Assembly: GCA_905200645.1 (NCBI GenBank)
Contig: CAJKLD010000007.1
Coordinates: 1 to 64,000, forward strand
Length of the DNA: 64,000 nt
Direction of reading: 5' to 3'
From: an uncultured Phascolarctobacterium sp.
GTDB taxonomy: Bacteria; Bacillota; Negativicutes; Acidaminococcales; Acidaminococcaceae
Shown: positions 37,351 through 46,641 of the stretch, piece by piece
Layout: every line of letters begins with the position of its first letter
Position numbering within the stretch: the stretch's first letter is position 1
Position numbers and translations under genes: made by a program
Notes under the pieces: model-generated
What the model was told of the DNA's origin: nothing
Seen by the model: the letters and a program-made list of their open reading frames with translations, nothing else
The model's database searches: none

Positions 37351-37373
37351 TTGGACGTCAAAATTAGTAAAAT

Positions 37374-38426
37374 TTATTTTACTAATTCCATTTTGGTATT
37401 AGGATTATATTTACGACCAGCTTTAGCGCAGTCTTTGCCGTTAACTTTAACGATATCCGCAGTAAAGTTAATATTGCCGTCGAAAAAAGAGGACCCAACA
37501 GCATAAGTATCAACGGGAACGCCCATTTCTTCAAAAGCAGCAACGCGGGCAGCATCAAAACCGCCGGAAACTATAATTTTTACGTGGTTAAAACCTTCGG
37601 CATCTAAGGCACGGCGCACATTGCATACAAGTTCTTTACATACTCCGGTAGGCTTAAAAGTGCCTATCTGTGTCCACAGGCTTTTATCAACCATACTACC
37701 CGAAGTATCCAGACGGACACCTGCCAGCTTTTTGCCCAGCTTACGTGCAACAGCTAAAGAAGTATTGACACAGTCATTATCAAAATCGACTAAAGCAATG
37801 CGTGCAATAGAAGAATCAACATATTTGTCAAAAGCTTCTGTTGCGGCAACGGTATCGCCATTATAGGAAGCGATTAAAGCGTGGGGAATAGTACCTAAGC
37901 CCTTGCCTCCGCTGGCTAAAGCATTCGCATCAGTGGAAAAACCGTTGATACCGCCGATTTTAGCTGCATAACCGTCGCTTTCCTGGGTTTGATATATATC
38001 ATAACGAGCAGGGAAAAACAGTACAGGTTTGCCGTTGGCTGCTTTCACAACCTTGCGCACGTTAGTGGCAATACGGCTTTGGCGTGCTAAAATGCCTAAG
38101 TACAATGTTTCCAAATGAGCGAAATCTGCATAGTCGCCTTCAATAGTCATAATTGTTTCCCATTCTTCTACTTCTTCACCATCATGAAGAGCATGGATAA
38201 CAATATTTTCTGGATGGAAGGCACAAGTCTTAATTAATGCAATAACCTCGTCGATACCGCAAACAACTACATTGGCACGGGGAAAAATTTGCATTAAAAC
38301 GCGAGGATGGTAATTGTCGCCGTTTAAGATTTCTGCGGAGCGCATGAAATAAGCATCAGTATAATAACCAGCTTTAATTTGTTCTACGGGAAAGTGAAAG
38401 CTTTCCACAGGCAATCTGTTTGTCAT
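37374..38426 (-). CDS. Nicotinate phosphoribosyltransferase
   Basis: Converts nicotinate and PRPP to nicotinate mononucleotide, the entry to the Preiss-Handler NAD route whose last enzyme NadE is also in the window. At 350 residues it belongs to the short clade, smaller than E. coli PncB. Recognisable parts are the N-terminal YTDAYFMRSAEIL, the GTIPHALIA segment, the VDFDNDCVNTSL and RLDTSGSMVDKSLW region, and KIIVSGGFDAARV near the C-terminus for phosphate binding. The ATG at 38426 is set by GGGAGG. A CodY-box-like sequence lies in its leader. Confidence 0.92.
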   Translation of the reverse strand: MTNRLPVESFHFPVEQIKAGYYTDAYFMRSAEILNGDNYHPRVLMQIFPRANVVVCGIDEVIALIKTCAFHPENIVIHALHDGEEVEEWETIMTIEGDYADFAHLETLYLGILARQSRIATNVRKVVKAANGKPVLFFPARYDIYQTQESDGYAAKIGGINGFSTDANALASGGKGLGTIPHALIASYNGDTVAATEAFDKYVDSSIARIALVDFDNDCVNTSLAVARKLGKKLAGVRLDTSGSMVDKSLWTQIGTFKPTGVCKELVCNVRRALDAEGFNHVKIIVSGGFDAARVAAFEEMGVPVDTYAVGSSFFDGNINFTADIVKVNGKDCAKAGRKYNPNTKMELVK

Positions 38427-38471
38427 TTTTAGGGCCTCCCAAAAATTTTCTTCTAATTTAGCATTCCAGCA

Positions 38472-38518
38472 TTGAATGTTGTTGAAAATATGATACAATA
38501 TTAGCGTTTGTTATTCAA
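38472..38518. promoter_or_regulatory. Overlapping divergent promoters
   Basis: Leftward for the nicotinate phosphoribosyltransferase: TTGAAT (38513-38518), 17 bases, TATCAT (38490-38495). Rightward for the glycosyltransferase: TTGAAT (38472-38477), 16 bases, TACAAT (38494-38499). The -10 boxes overlap. Confidence 0.5.
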
Positions 38519-38579
38519 GCGTTTTACAAAAAATTTGTACTATTTTTCTTTTTGAAACGTCGATTTAGTGGTGTAGGTT

Positions 38580-39689
38580 ATGGATACGCAAAGAAAAAAA
38601 TACACAGTGTTGCTTTTATCAGCGCCAATCGGTTCAGGGCATAAGTTGGCCGCCGAAGCTATAGGAGAGATTTTGCGCCAGAAAGCTGATGTAGAGGTAA
38701 TTCACGGTAATATTTTTGATTTTTTCCCTGGTTTCTTGGGCAGAGCCTTTTTGCGCAGCTATTTATGGATATTAAGCAAATGTCCGTGGCTTTACGAGCT
38801 TGCTTATAAATGGGGAGATAAGCAGGGAGGTTCTTTATGGCTGCGCAGCCTATTAAATAGATTACTGGCAAAATTAGGCAGCAGCTTTTTGAATAAAGTA
38901 CACCCTGATGCAGTAATAGCCACTCATGCTACGCCTGCAGGGATTATGTGCTATTATAAAGGGCGTTATCCGCAGCTTTGGCTGGGAGCGGTAGTGACTG
39001 ACTTTACTGTTCACCGCTGGTGGCTTTGTGAAGGCGTAGATACTTATTTTATTGCTGATGAACGATTGCGCAGTAAAATAACAATGACAGCTAACGTGCA
39101 GGCTTTTGGCATTCCCGTGCGACAGGAATTTTTGCAGCAGGACAGAGAAAAAAATCGCTGTCTTTACGGTTGGCATTCAAGGGAAAAGGTATGTTTGCTG
39201 ATGGGTGGCGGCGAAGGCCTTTTGCCCATGGAAAATATCGTGCAATCTTTAATGCAAGAGAAAATTCCACAGCTGAAAATTGTTGCCATTACCGGACGTA
39301 ATACAAAGCTGGCAGCTTTGCTGCAGAAAAATTATGCTAACAATGATAATATAGAAATTTACGGTTTTCGTGAGGATATACCGGCTATGATGTCGGCGGC
39401 GGATATGGTCATCACCAAAGCAGGCGGCTTGACCTCTGCCGAGGTGTTAGCTTCTCACGTGGATTTTATTATTTATAAACCGCTGCCGGGGCAGGAAGAA
39501 GGCAACGCTGACTTTTTAAAACGTTTTTACCACGCGCAGGTAGCAAAAGATGTTCCGTCCCTGATTGAAGCTGTAAAGCTGCTTTGCGGCGGCGACAGCG
39601 GTAAAATAGCTAAGCCTGTCTACGAAAAAGCTGACGCTGTAGAAAAAATTTGCGAATATGTTATAGAAAAACTAAACAGTAAAAAGTGA
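38580..39689 (+). CDS. MurG/MGDG-synthase-like glycosyltransferase (UgtP type)
   Basis: Glycosyltransferase of the GT28/MGDG-synthase fold, 369 residues. The N-terminal lipid-binding domain begins LLLSAPIGSGHKLAAEAI, with the GSGH motif; the C-terminal nucleotide-sugar domain has LMGGGEGLLPMENIV, IYGFREDIPAMMSAADMVITKAGGLTSAEVLA and PLPGQEEGNADFL. This matches processive diacylglycerol glucosyltransferases (UgtP/YpfP), which make glycolipid anchors. Acceptor and sugar are not provable from sequence. The ribosome site is weak. The gene stands alone with its own promoter. Confidence 0.87.
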   Translation: MDTQRKKYTVLLLSAPIGSGHKLAAEAIGEILRQKADVEVIHGNIFDFFPGFLGRAFLRSYLWILSKCPWLYELAYKWGDKQGGSLWLRSLLNRLLAKLGSSFLNKVHPDAVIATHATPAGIMCYYKGRYPQLWLGAVVTDFTVHRWWLCEGVDTYFIADERLRSKITMTANVQAFGIPVRQEFLQQDREKNRCLYGWHSREKVCLLMGGGEGLLPMENIVQSLMQEKIPQLKIVAITGRNTKLAALLQKNYANNDNIEIYGFREDIPAMMSAADMVITKAGGLTSAEVLASHVDFIIYKPLPGQEEGNADFLKRFYHAQVAKDVPSLIEAVKLLCGGDSGKIAKPVYEKADAVEKICEYVIEKLNSKK

Positions 39690-39751
39690 GTTAAACGTAT
39701 GGTTTGGGAGTTAATGTTCACCAATGATGTGAGCTATAAATAAAATAGCTC

Positions 39752-39780
39752 TTGACCTATACGTTTTTCTTCTTTATAAT
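39752..39780 (+). promoter_or_regulatory. Promoter of dprA
   Basis: TTGACC (39752-39757), 17 bases, TATAAT (39775-39780), giving a leader of about 90 bases. Confidence 0.75.
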
Positions 39781-39877
39781 GAAGAAAATTGCATGTTATG
39801 AAGGCTGTGGCGTGTAGTTGGTCCTGACTTACATAATATTTTACATCAGTAAATTATTTGTACGGGAGGACAAACAT

Positions 39878-41011
39878 ATGGATACACTATATTTAGCCGC
39901 AATTTGCGCTTGCGCATCGGGAATTAGTAGGGCTGCTTTACCACAGCTTGTGGAATCTTTAGGAAGCGCGCGAGCAGTTTTTAAAGCGGATGCAGCAGCT
40001 TTAAAAAGCACAGGCTTATTAACAGAAGCTGCAATTAATAAATTTATATCACATAGACGCAGCAAATTACCTGAAAAAATAGCTCACTTTTGCAAACAGA
40101 ACAAGGTAGAGCTTGTAAGTTACGCTGACGCAGATTATCCTAACTGCTTGAAACAAATTGCAGACCCTCCTTTAGTTTTGTACGTTAAGGGCAGACTGCC
40201 TGCTGTCAGCTATAGTATAGCAATAGTAGGCTCCCGTGCCTGCACGGAATACGGCAAACGAGCCGCAACATATTTTTCCGAGCAGCTTGCCCGCTGCGGG
40301 ATACCTATTATCAGCGGCGGCGCTCGCGGCATTGATACTACTGCTCATAAAGCGTGCTTAGCTGCCGGAGGTCAAACGGTAGCGGTGCTTGGCTGCGGCT
40401 TGGACATAATTTATCCGGAAGAAAACGCCGGACTGTATGCTGCAATTGTTGCTCAAGGAGGAGCAGTTATTACTGAATATGCGCCGGGAGTACCGCCTTT
40501 TAATTATAATTTTCCAGCGCGTAACCGCATTATTGTAGGCTTAAGTCAAGGCGTATTGGTTGCAGAGGCTGCGAAAAGGAGCGGTGCTATTATTACTGCC
40601 AATCTGGCCGCCGACGCAGGGAGAGAGGTTTACTGTGTACCGGGCAATATTTTTGACCGCACCAGTATCGGCTGTCACGAATTGATACGCACTGGGGCGA
40701 AGCTTGTCGACAGACCGGAACATATTTTAGAAGACAAAGCAAGCTGGGAATTAGCTCAACACGAGAGAATTTTTCAGCCCTCAATATTTAATTTTGATTA
40801 TCTTGAACAGGAGAAAAAAGCTACTCCTGATATTGTGACCACCAAATTGGGCGCGCAATTACTGGCGCTGCTAAAGGGAGGAGCGCTTTCATTAGAAGCG
40901 TTGACCGAGAAAAGCGGCGCAGATTTTGCTTCAGTAGGCATGGAGCTTTTGGAATTACAGGGAGCAGGCCTGATTGCGCAAAATCAAGCTCAACAATACT
41001 ACCGTAGGTAG
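39878..41011 (+). CDS. dprA: DNA processing protein DprA (Smf)
   Basis: DprA loads RecA on incoming single-stranded DNA during natural transformation. From the ATG at 39878 (after GGGAGGA) it is 377 residues: an N-terminal SAM-like helical domain, the extended Rossmann fold with VGSRACTEYGKRAA, SGGARGIDTTAHKACL, AVLGCGLDIIYPEEN, FPARNRIIVGLS and AKRSGAIITANLAADAGREVYCVPGNI, and a C-terminal winged-helix (about 320-377). Its 3' neighbour is topA, the same order as in many Firmicutes. Confidence 0.95.
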   Translation: MDTLYLAAICACASGISRAALPQLVESLGSARAVFKADAAALKSTGLLTEAAINKFISHRRSKLPEKIAHFCKQNKVELVSYADADYPNCLKQIADPPLVLYVKGRLPAVSYSIAIVGSRACTEYGKRAATYFSEQLARCGIPIISGGARGIDTTAHKACLAAGGQTVAVLGCGLDIIYPEENAGLYAAIVAQGGAVITEYAPGVPPFNYNFPARNRIIVGLSQGVLVAEAAKRSGAIITANLAADAGREVYCVPGNIFDRTSIGCHELIRTGAKLVDRPEHILEDKASWELAQHERIFQPSIFNFDYLEQEKKATPDIVTTKLGAQLLALLKGGALSLEALTEKSGADFASVGMELLELQGAGLIAQNQAQQYYRR

Positions 41012-41022
41012 GGGGATAGAAA

Positions 41023-43227
41023 ATGACAATGAATCTTGTTATCGTGGAATCACCTACGAAATCCAAGACAATTGAAAAATTTTTAGGAAAAAATTATAAA
41101 GTAAAGGCTTCTATGGGACATCTGCGTGATTTGCCAAAAAGTACTTTTGGCGTAGATGTGGAGCATAACTTTGAGCCTAAATACATAAATATCCGCGGCA
41201 AAGGCGAATTGATTAAAGAGCTGAAAACCTTAGCTAAAAAAGCCGATAAGGTTTATCTGGCAACTGACCCTGACCGCGAAGGCGAAGCTATTAGCTGGCA
41301 TTTGGCGCATATTCTTGATTTACCGCAGGATAACAGCTGCCGAATCGTTTTTCACGAAATTACTAACAACGCTGTTAAAGACGCTATTAAGCATCCCCGC
41401 GGTATTGATATGGATATGGTCAATGCTCAGCAGACAAGACGTATTTTAGACCGCATTGTAGGTTATGAATTAAGTCCGCTATTATGGCGTAAAATTCGCA
41501 AAGGCTTAAGCGCTGGTCGCGTGCAGTCTGTGGCCGTAAAAATTGTTGCAGACCGCGATAAAGAAATTGAAGAGTTCGAACCGCAGGAATATTGGACATT
41601 GAGCGCTAAGCTGCGTGAAAACGCTAAAGCACCTATTTTTGAGGCAGAAACTGTAAAATATAAAGGGAAAAAGCTGGAGCTGAAAAACGCCGAGCAGGCA
41701 CATGCCGCCGAAGCAGCGTTGGCGCAGGCAAAATATATTGTCAATAAGGCAGAACGCAAGGAGCGCAGGCGTCATCCAGTGCCGCCGTTTACTACTTCAA
41801 ATTTACAGCAGGAAGCAAATAAAAAGCTTAATTTTTCCGCTAAAAAAACTATGATGGTTGCCCAACAGCTTTATGAAGGCGTTTCTCTAAGTAAAGCCAC
41901 CGTAGGTCTTATTACTTATATGAGAACGGATTCTGTGCGTATAGCTGATGTAGCGATTGACGAAATTCGCGATTACATTAAAAATAATTTAGGTAATGAA
42001 TATTGTTCGCCTAAACCAAATCATTACAGCGCAAAAAAAAATGCACAGGATGCTCACGAGGCTATTCGACCTACCAGTATTCTGCGTACACCGCAGGAGA
42101 TAGCCGGACATTTAACTCCGGATCAGGTCAAACTTTATACATTAATTTGGCAGCGTGCTGTTGCCAGCCAAATGAGTGATGCAGTTTACGATACTACGAC
42201 GCTGCAAATCGGAGCGGGAGATTATGAATTGCGCGCCACAGGTTCTATTTTGCGCTTTCCCGGTTTTTTAGCGCTTAACGCTAAGCTGACTGATGAAGAA
42301 AAGGATAAAAGCGTACCCTATATTGAAGCCGGCAGAGAACTGCTTTTGCATAAGCTTTTGCCTGCGGAACAGCATTTTACCGAGCCGCCTGCGCATTTTA
42401 CCGAAGCTACCTTAATTAAAGAGCTGGAGGAAAAGGGTATCGGGCGTCCTTCAACATATGCGCCTACAATCATAACCATTATTGGGCGCGGTTATGTTGC
42501 CAAGGAAGGTAAAAAACTTTTAATCACAGAGCTTGGCAAACAAACTACTGAAATGCTTACAGAGTATTTTGATAAACTCATCAGTATTCATTTTTCTGCG
42601 GAAATGGAAAATCATTTAGATGAAATTGCTGAAAATAAAGCAGATTGGGTAGAGATACTGCGTAAATTTTACGTTCCTTTCAGAGAGGACGTAGAACGTT
42701 TTGACAATCAATGTCCTGCTTTGCCGCCTGTGCCGCCGGAGGTCAGTGATGTGCCCTGCGAAAAATGCGGTCGCCTGATGGTTATTAAAGAAGGGCGCTT
42801 TGGTAAATTTTTAGCTTGTCCTGGTTTTCCGGAATGCCGCAATGCAAAACCGCTGCTGAAAAAAATTGGTGTTTCTTGTCCCCAATGCGGCAGCGAGCTT
42901 ATAGAACGCACAACCAAAACCGGTAAAATCTTTTACGGCTGTGAAAAATATCCTGCTTGTGATTTTACTACGTGGGACTTGCCGCTTAACGAAGCTTGCG
43001 AAAAATGCGGTCACATGCTGGTAGAACATACTGAGCGCAGCGGACGCAGACATAAATATTGCAGTAATCCTGAATGCACCAATTCACGTCCTGCCGGCAA
43101 AACCATAGCTGCTAAAACAGCAGTTAAGAACACAGTTAAAGCGAAATCTAAAGCTGCTGTCAAAAAATCTGCCGTAACTAAAACCAAGACTACGAAAGCT
43201 AGAAGAGCAACAGCAGCAAAAGGCTGA
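41023..43227 (+). CDS. topA: DNA topoisomerase I (type IA)
   Basis: Relaxes negative supercoils through a 5'-phosphotyrosine link. The 734-residue protein starts with the TOPRIM domain ([29 protein letters not shown]), carries the active tyrosine in [12 protein letters not shown] (about residue 305) and ends with three four-cysteine zinc ribbons (about 572-690; [28 protein letters not shown]). After these comes a tail of about 42 residues made almost only of Lys, Ala, Thr, Val and Ser, like a histone-H1 or mycobacterial TopA tail. It is 11 bases after dprA. Confidence 0.96.
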   Translation: MTMNLVIVESPTKSKTIEKFLGKNYKVKASMGHLRDLPKSTFGVDVEHNFEPKYINIRGKGELIKELKTLAKKADKVYLATDPDREGEAISWHLAHILDLPQDNSCRIVFHEITNNAVKDAIKHPRGIDMDMVNAQQTRRILDRIVGYELSPLLWRKIRKGLSAGRVQSVAVKIVADRDKEIEEFEPQEYWTLSAKLRENAKAPIFEAETVKYKGKKLELKNAEQAHAAEAALAQAKYIVNKAERKERRRHPVPPFTTSNLQQEANKKLNFSAKKTMMVAQQLYEGVSLSKATVGLITYMRTDSVRIADVAIDEIRDYIKNNLGNEYCSPKPNHYSAKKNAQDAHEAIRPTSILRTPQEIAGHLTPDQVKLYTLIWQRAVASQMSDAVYDTTTLQIGAGDYELRATGSILRFPGFLALNAKLTDEEKDKSVPYIEAGRELLLHKLLPAEQHFTEPPAHFTEATLIKELEEKGIGRPSTYAPTIITIIGRGYVAKEGKKLLITELGKQTTEMLTEYFDKLISIHFSAEMENHLDEIAENKADWVEILRKFYVPFREDVERFDNQCPALPPVPPEVSDVPCEKCGRLMVIKEGRFGKFLACPGFPECRNAKPLLKKIGVSCPQCGSELIERTTKTGKIFYGCEKYPACDFTTWDLPLNEACEKCGHMLVEHTERSGRRHKYCSNPECTNSRPAGKTIAAKTAVKNTVKAKSKAAVKKSAVTKTKTTKARRATAAKG

Positions 43228-43270
43228 AAACGTATACTTAATTTTTTATTCGGCGAGGAATTTTAATTAC

Positions 43271-44602
43271 ATGCAACCTATACATATTATCGGTGCCGGA
43301 TTGGCAGGCTGCGAAGCTGCTAATCAGGTGACAAAATACGGTATCCCCGTAATCTTACACGAAATGCGTCCCGTAAAAAGCGACGCTGCTCATAAAACCG
43401 CTTTTTTTGCAGAACTGGTATGCAGCAATAGCCTCCGTGCAGCTAATCTGGAAAATGCGGTTGGACTGTTAAAAGAAGAAATGCGCCGCTTAGGCTCCTT
43501 GGTCATGGAGCAGGCTTATAAGCATCAAGTACCTGCCGGCGGAGCCTTAGCAGTGGATAGGGATGGTTTTGCCCAAGGAGTAACCGCGGCAATTCAAAAT
43601 AATCCTTTGATAACCATAATTTATGAAGAAGTTACCAAATTAGAATCATTAGAGGGAATAGTCATTGTTGCCAGCGGACCTTTGACTTCTGATACGCTGT
43701 CGCAAAATATTCAAGAGCTGCTGCAAAAGGAATATTTTCATTTTTTTGATGCCGCTGCGCCCATTGTAACAGCTGATTCTCTTGATTATGATAAAGTTTA
43801 TCGTGCTTCCCGCTATGACAAAGGCGGAGCAGATTATTTAAACTGTCCCTTTTATACCAAGGAAGAATATATAGCCTTTTGGCAGGAGCTGTGCAAGGCC
43901 GAAAGCGCTCCCGTAAAGGATTTTGAGCATGATGTTTTTGAAGCCTGCATGCCTATTGAAGAAATGGCTGCCCGTGGTGAGGATACCATGCGTTTTGGTC
44001 CTTTAAAGCCTGTTGGCTTGATTGACCCGCGCAATGGCAAAGAGGCTTACGCCGTTGTGCAGCTGCGTCAGGATAACGCTGCTGCTTCTTTATATAATAT
44101 CGTTGGCTTTCAAACTCATTTGAAATGGGGAGAACAAAAGCGTGTTTTCGGTATGATTCCAGGCTTGGAAAACGCCGAATTTGTGCGTTATGGCGTTATG
44201 CACAAAAATACCTATCTCAATTCGCCACACCTTTTGGATGAGCATTTCTGTCTGCGCCAAAACCAACGCTTCTATTTTGCGGGGCAGATGACCGGCGTAG
44301 AAGGTTATGTCGAATCTGCTGCTTCAGGTCTTATGGCAGGCATTGCCGCTGCACGCGCGCAGCTAGGCTTGTCCCGAATTATGTTTCCTGCAGAAACAGC
44401 TCATGGTGCCTTGGCAAAATACATTAGTAACGAAGCTATTGAAAATTTTCAGCCTATGAACGTAAATTTTGGCTTGCTTCCGCCGCTGACAGTGCGCGTG
44501 CGTAAGAAAAAAGAAAAAAACGCGCAAATTGCTGCTCGTGCTTTAGCAGCCTTGGATAATTTGCTTACAGAGCTGAAAAATTCTTTTGAAAATGCAGAAT
44601 AA
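43271..44602 (+). CDS. trmFO: tRNA (uracil-54-C5)-methyltransferase, folate-dependent (TrmFO)
   Basis: Makes ribothymidine-54 in tRNA with methylenetetrahydrofolate and FAD. The 443-residue protein begins with the FAD loop [16 protein letters not shown] and has the family landmarks [30 protein letters not shown], the conserved Cys-containing CPFYTKEEY and the C-terminal [22 protein letters not shown]. Gram-positive type (also called Gid). The topA-trmFO-xerC-codY order resembles that of Bacillus, without the hslVU pair. Confidence 0.96.
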   Translation: MQPIHIIGAGLAGCEAANQVTKYGIPVILHEMRPVKSDAAHKTAFFAELVCSNSLRAANLENAVGLLKEEMRRLGSLVMEQAYKHQVPAGGALAVDRDGFAQGVTAAIQNNPLITIIYEEVTKLESLEGIVIVASGPLTSDTLSQNIQELLQKEYFHFFDAAAPIVTADSLDYDKVYRASRYDKGGADYLNCPFYTKEEYIAFWQELCKAESAPVKDFEHDVFEACMPIEEMAARGEDTMRFGPLKPVGLIDPRNGKEAYAVVQLRQDNAAASLYNIVGFQTHLKWGEQKRVFGMIPGLENAEFVRYGVMHKNTYLNSPHLLDEHFCLRQNQRFYFAGQMTGVEGYVESAASGLMAGIAAARAQLGLSRIMFPAETAHGALAKYISNEAIENFQPMNVNFGLLPPLTVRVRKKKEKNAQIAARALAALDNLLTELKNSFENAE

Positions 44603-44619
44603 ATTAGAGTTCAAATTGC

Positions 44620-44648
44620 TTGACAACTTTTCACAGATAATTTATTAT
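44620..44648 (+). promoter_or_regulatory. Strong promoter between trmFO and xerC
   Basis: TTGACA (44620-44625), 17 bases, TATTAT (44643-44648). Transcription would start near 44655 and meet an intrinsic terminator at 44685-44714. Confidence 0.75.
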
Positions 44649-44684
44649 ATCTAGTGTAAATTTTTCATAACTGCTTCAATGATG

Positions 44685-44714
44685 AACAGTGCTTCTAAGG
44701 GAGCACTGTTTTTT
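44685..44714 (+). terminator. Terminator or attenuator ahead of xerC
   Basis: Perfect arms AACAGTGCT (44685-44693) and AGCACTGTT (44702-44710) with six T residues. It may simply end the trmFO transcript, or attenuate RNA from the promoter just upstream. Confidence 0.85.
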
Positions 44715-44814
44715 GTATATGGGGCAATGAATTAGAAAATTGAGAAGAATATAAAAACGTTCTTGTTTTCACAACAAATATGTGATAGGATATAACGAAA
44801 GAGGTTTCAGATTG

Positions 44815-45723
44815 ATGGTCAGTACTTTAAGCAATTATCCTGAAAAATTTTTAACTTATATAGCGGTGGAAAAAAATAACTCCGAACTGACCGTCAGCAA
44901 TTATCGTAGAGATTTGCAGAGCTTTGCGGATTTCATGCAGGAGCGTTTGCATAAACCCTTTGTTTGGGAAAAGGTAGGACCTTTGGATATACGCGCTTAT
45001 TTAGCTTTTTTAAACAGTAAGCAATACGCGCGCAGAACCGTATCTAGAAGAGTGTCGGCTTTACGCTCCTTTTACAAGTTTTTGGTGAGGGAAAATATTA
45101 TTGACAGCAGTCCTACGGCAAAAATTCATTCTCCTAAGCTGGATAAAAAATTGCCAACTTTTCTTGATGAAGAAGAAATTAACGAGCTTTTAAATATGCC
45201 TGACCAAAAGCCTTTGGGCAGACGCGACCAAGCTGTTTTAGAGCTTTTGTATGCTACGGGTTGCCGCGTCAGCGAGCTGGTTGGCTTAACCTTAGACAGA
45301 ATTGATTTGGGCAACCGTTTTGTGATTTTATTAGGTAAGGGTAATAAAGAACGCCTTGTGCCGTTAGGGCACAGCTGCTGTAATGCTTTAGCTGCCTATT
45401 ATCCTTATAGAGCTGAGCTCATGAAAAAATACCGCGTCCAGGAGCATAATTTTATTTTTGTGAATAGCCGCGGCGGTGTGCTGACTGACCGAAGTGTGCG
45501 GCGTGTGCTGGAAAAATATATTTCTCAGCTTGCTATTAAAAAAAACGTCAGTCCACACACTATCCGCCATACTTTTGCTACTCATCTTTTGGCTCATGGC
45601 GCGGATTTACGTGCCGTGCAGGAGCTTTTAGGTCATGCTAATTTGTCCACTACACAAATTTACACTCATGTAACTACAGAACGCATTGCGTCTGTTTATA
45701 AAGCAAATCATCCAAGAGCGTAA
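44815..45723 (+). CDS. xerC: Tyrosine recombinase XerC
   Basis: Site-specific recombinase that resolves chromosome dimers at dif with XerD. The 302-residue protein has the N-terminal SAM-like core-binding domain (about 5-90) and the catalytic domain with Arg in YATGCRVSELVGL, Lys in LLGKGNKERLVPL, HTIRHTFATHLL and LGHANLSTTQIYTHV with the nucleophile Tyr. I chose the ATG at 44815 after GAAAGAGG; a TTG one codon earlier is possible. Position upstream of codY matches Bacillus, so it is the housekeeping enzyme and not a phage integrase. Confidence 0.93.
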   Translation: MVSTLSNYPEKFLTYIAVEKNNSELTVSNYRRDLQSFADFMQERLHKPFVWEKVGPLDIRAYLAFLNSKQYARRTVSRRVSALRSFYKFLVRENIIDSSPTAKIHSPKLDKKLPTFLDEEEINELLNMPDQKPLGRRDQAVLELLYATGCRVSELVGLTLDRIDLGNRFVILLGKGNKERLVPLGHSCCNALAAYYPYRAELMKKYRVQEHNFIFVNSRGGVLTDRSVRRVLEKYISQLAIKKNVSPHTIRHTFATHLLAHGADLRAVQELLGHANLSTTQIYTHVTTERIASVYKANHPRA

Positions 45724-45746
45724 TTTCGTTTTTTGAGGAGGCTATT

Positions 45747-46520
45747 ATGGAATTATTAGAAAAAACCAGAAAAATCAACAAGCTGCTGCAAAATGGTGAT
45801 AAAGTAGAATATAATGCCATTGCCCAATTATTATGCCATATTATTAAAGCTAATACATATATTGTAGGAGCTGACGGCGATGTCAAGGGTTATGCTTTAA
45901 TCCATGAATTTGAATGCGATATTATGCGGGAGCAGGTTTTGAATAATAACTCCTTTCCTGAAGATTATCTAAGATTTATTATGGGAGTAAGGGAAACCTT
46001 TGCTAACATTCCTCACGAAAATCAAAATTGTTCTTTTGTCGCTAACACTAAATGTATATTTAAAGATAAAATGACTACGGTTGTACCTATTTATGGTAAG
46101 GCAGAGCGCATCGGCACCTTGATTGTTGCCAAATACGATGCTAAATTTGACGATGAGGATTTGCTGTTGGCAGAATACACAGCTACTGTTTTGGGAGTAG
46201 AAATTTTACACGACAGAGAAGCGCAGGTTGCTGACGAAATACGTAAAAGAGCAATGATTCAGGTAGCTTTCGATACTTTGTCATATTCCGAAATGGAAGC
46301 CATCGGTAATATTCTAGGCGAGCTTAATGGCCGCGAGGGGTTACTGGTTGCTTCTAAAATTGCTGACCGCGTAGGTATTACCCGTTCTGTGATTGTCAAT
46401 GCTCTGCGTAAATTTGAAAGCGCCGGACTCATTGAAACTAAATCCTTGGGTATGAAAGGCACTTACATTCGTGTACGCAATGAGCTGCTTTTTGAAGAAT
46501 TGAAGAAAAGAAAACACTAA
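45747..46520 (+). CDS. codY: GTP- and branched-chain-amino-acid-sensing repressor CodY
   Basis: Global regulator of nutrient-limitation genes in Firmicutes. The 257-residue protein has the N-terminal GAF ligand domain (about 1-155, with NGDKVEYNAIAQLLCHIIKA) and the C-terminal winged helix (KIADRVGITRSVIVNALRKFE, about 200-245), which is the most conserved part. It follows xerC by 23 bases and probably shares its transcript. CodY in a lineage with an outer membrane fits Negativicutes. Confidence 0.96.
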   Translation: MELLEKTRKINKLLQNGDKVEYNAIAQLLCHIIKANTYIVGADGDVKGYALIHEFECDIMREQVLNNNSFPEDYLRFIMGVRETFANIPHENQNCSFVANTKCIFKDKMTTVVPIYGKAERIGTLIVAKYDAKFDDEDLLLAEYTATVLGVEILHDREAQVADEIRKRAMIQVAFDTLSYSEMEAIGNILGELNGREGLLVASKIADRVGITRSVIVNALRKFESAGLIETKSLGMKGTYIRVRNELLFEELKKRKH

Positions 46521-46527
46521 AAATTTT

Positions 46528-46554
46528 ACCGGAGGCTTTTAGTCTCCGGTTTTT
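46528..46554 (+). terminator. Terminator of xerC-codY
   Basis: Arms ACCGGAG/CTCCGGT with a nine-base loop, then TTTTT. Confidence 0.88.
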
Positions 46555-46577
46555 CTGTATAATCTAAAAAGAAAACT

Positions 46578-46606
46578 TTGTACAAGAAATTAAAACATGA
46601 TATAAT
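46578..46606 (+). promoter_or_regulatory. Promoter of tkt
   Basis: TTGTAC (46578-46583), 17 bases, TATAAT (46601-46606), about 36 bases before the start. Confidence 0.7.
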
Positions 46607-46641
46607 AGCTGTAGGCATTTTATGTAATGGAGGTTGTTTCG

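Noticed and set aside
44815..45723. XerC considered as an integrase of a mobile element.
   Set aside because: It lies in the conserved topA-trmFO-xerC-codY neighbourhood with normal codon use and no phage genes around it.
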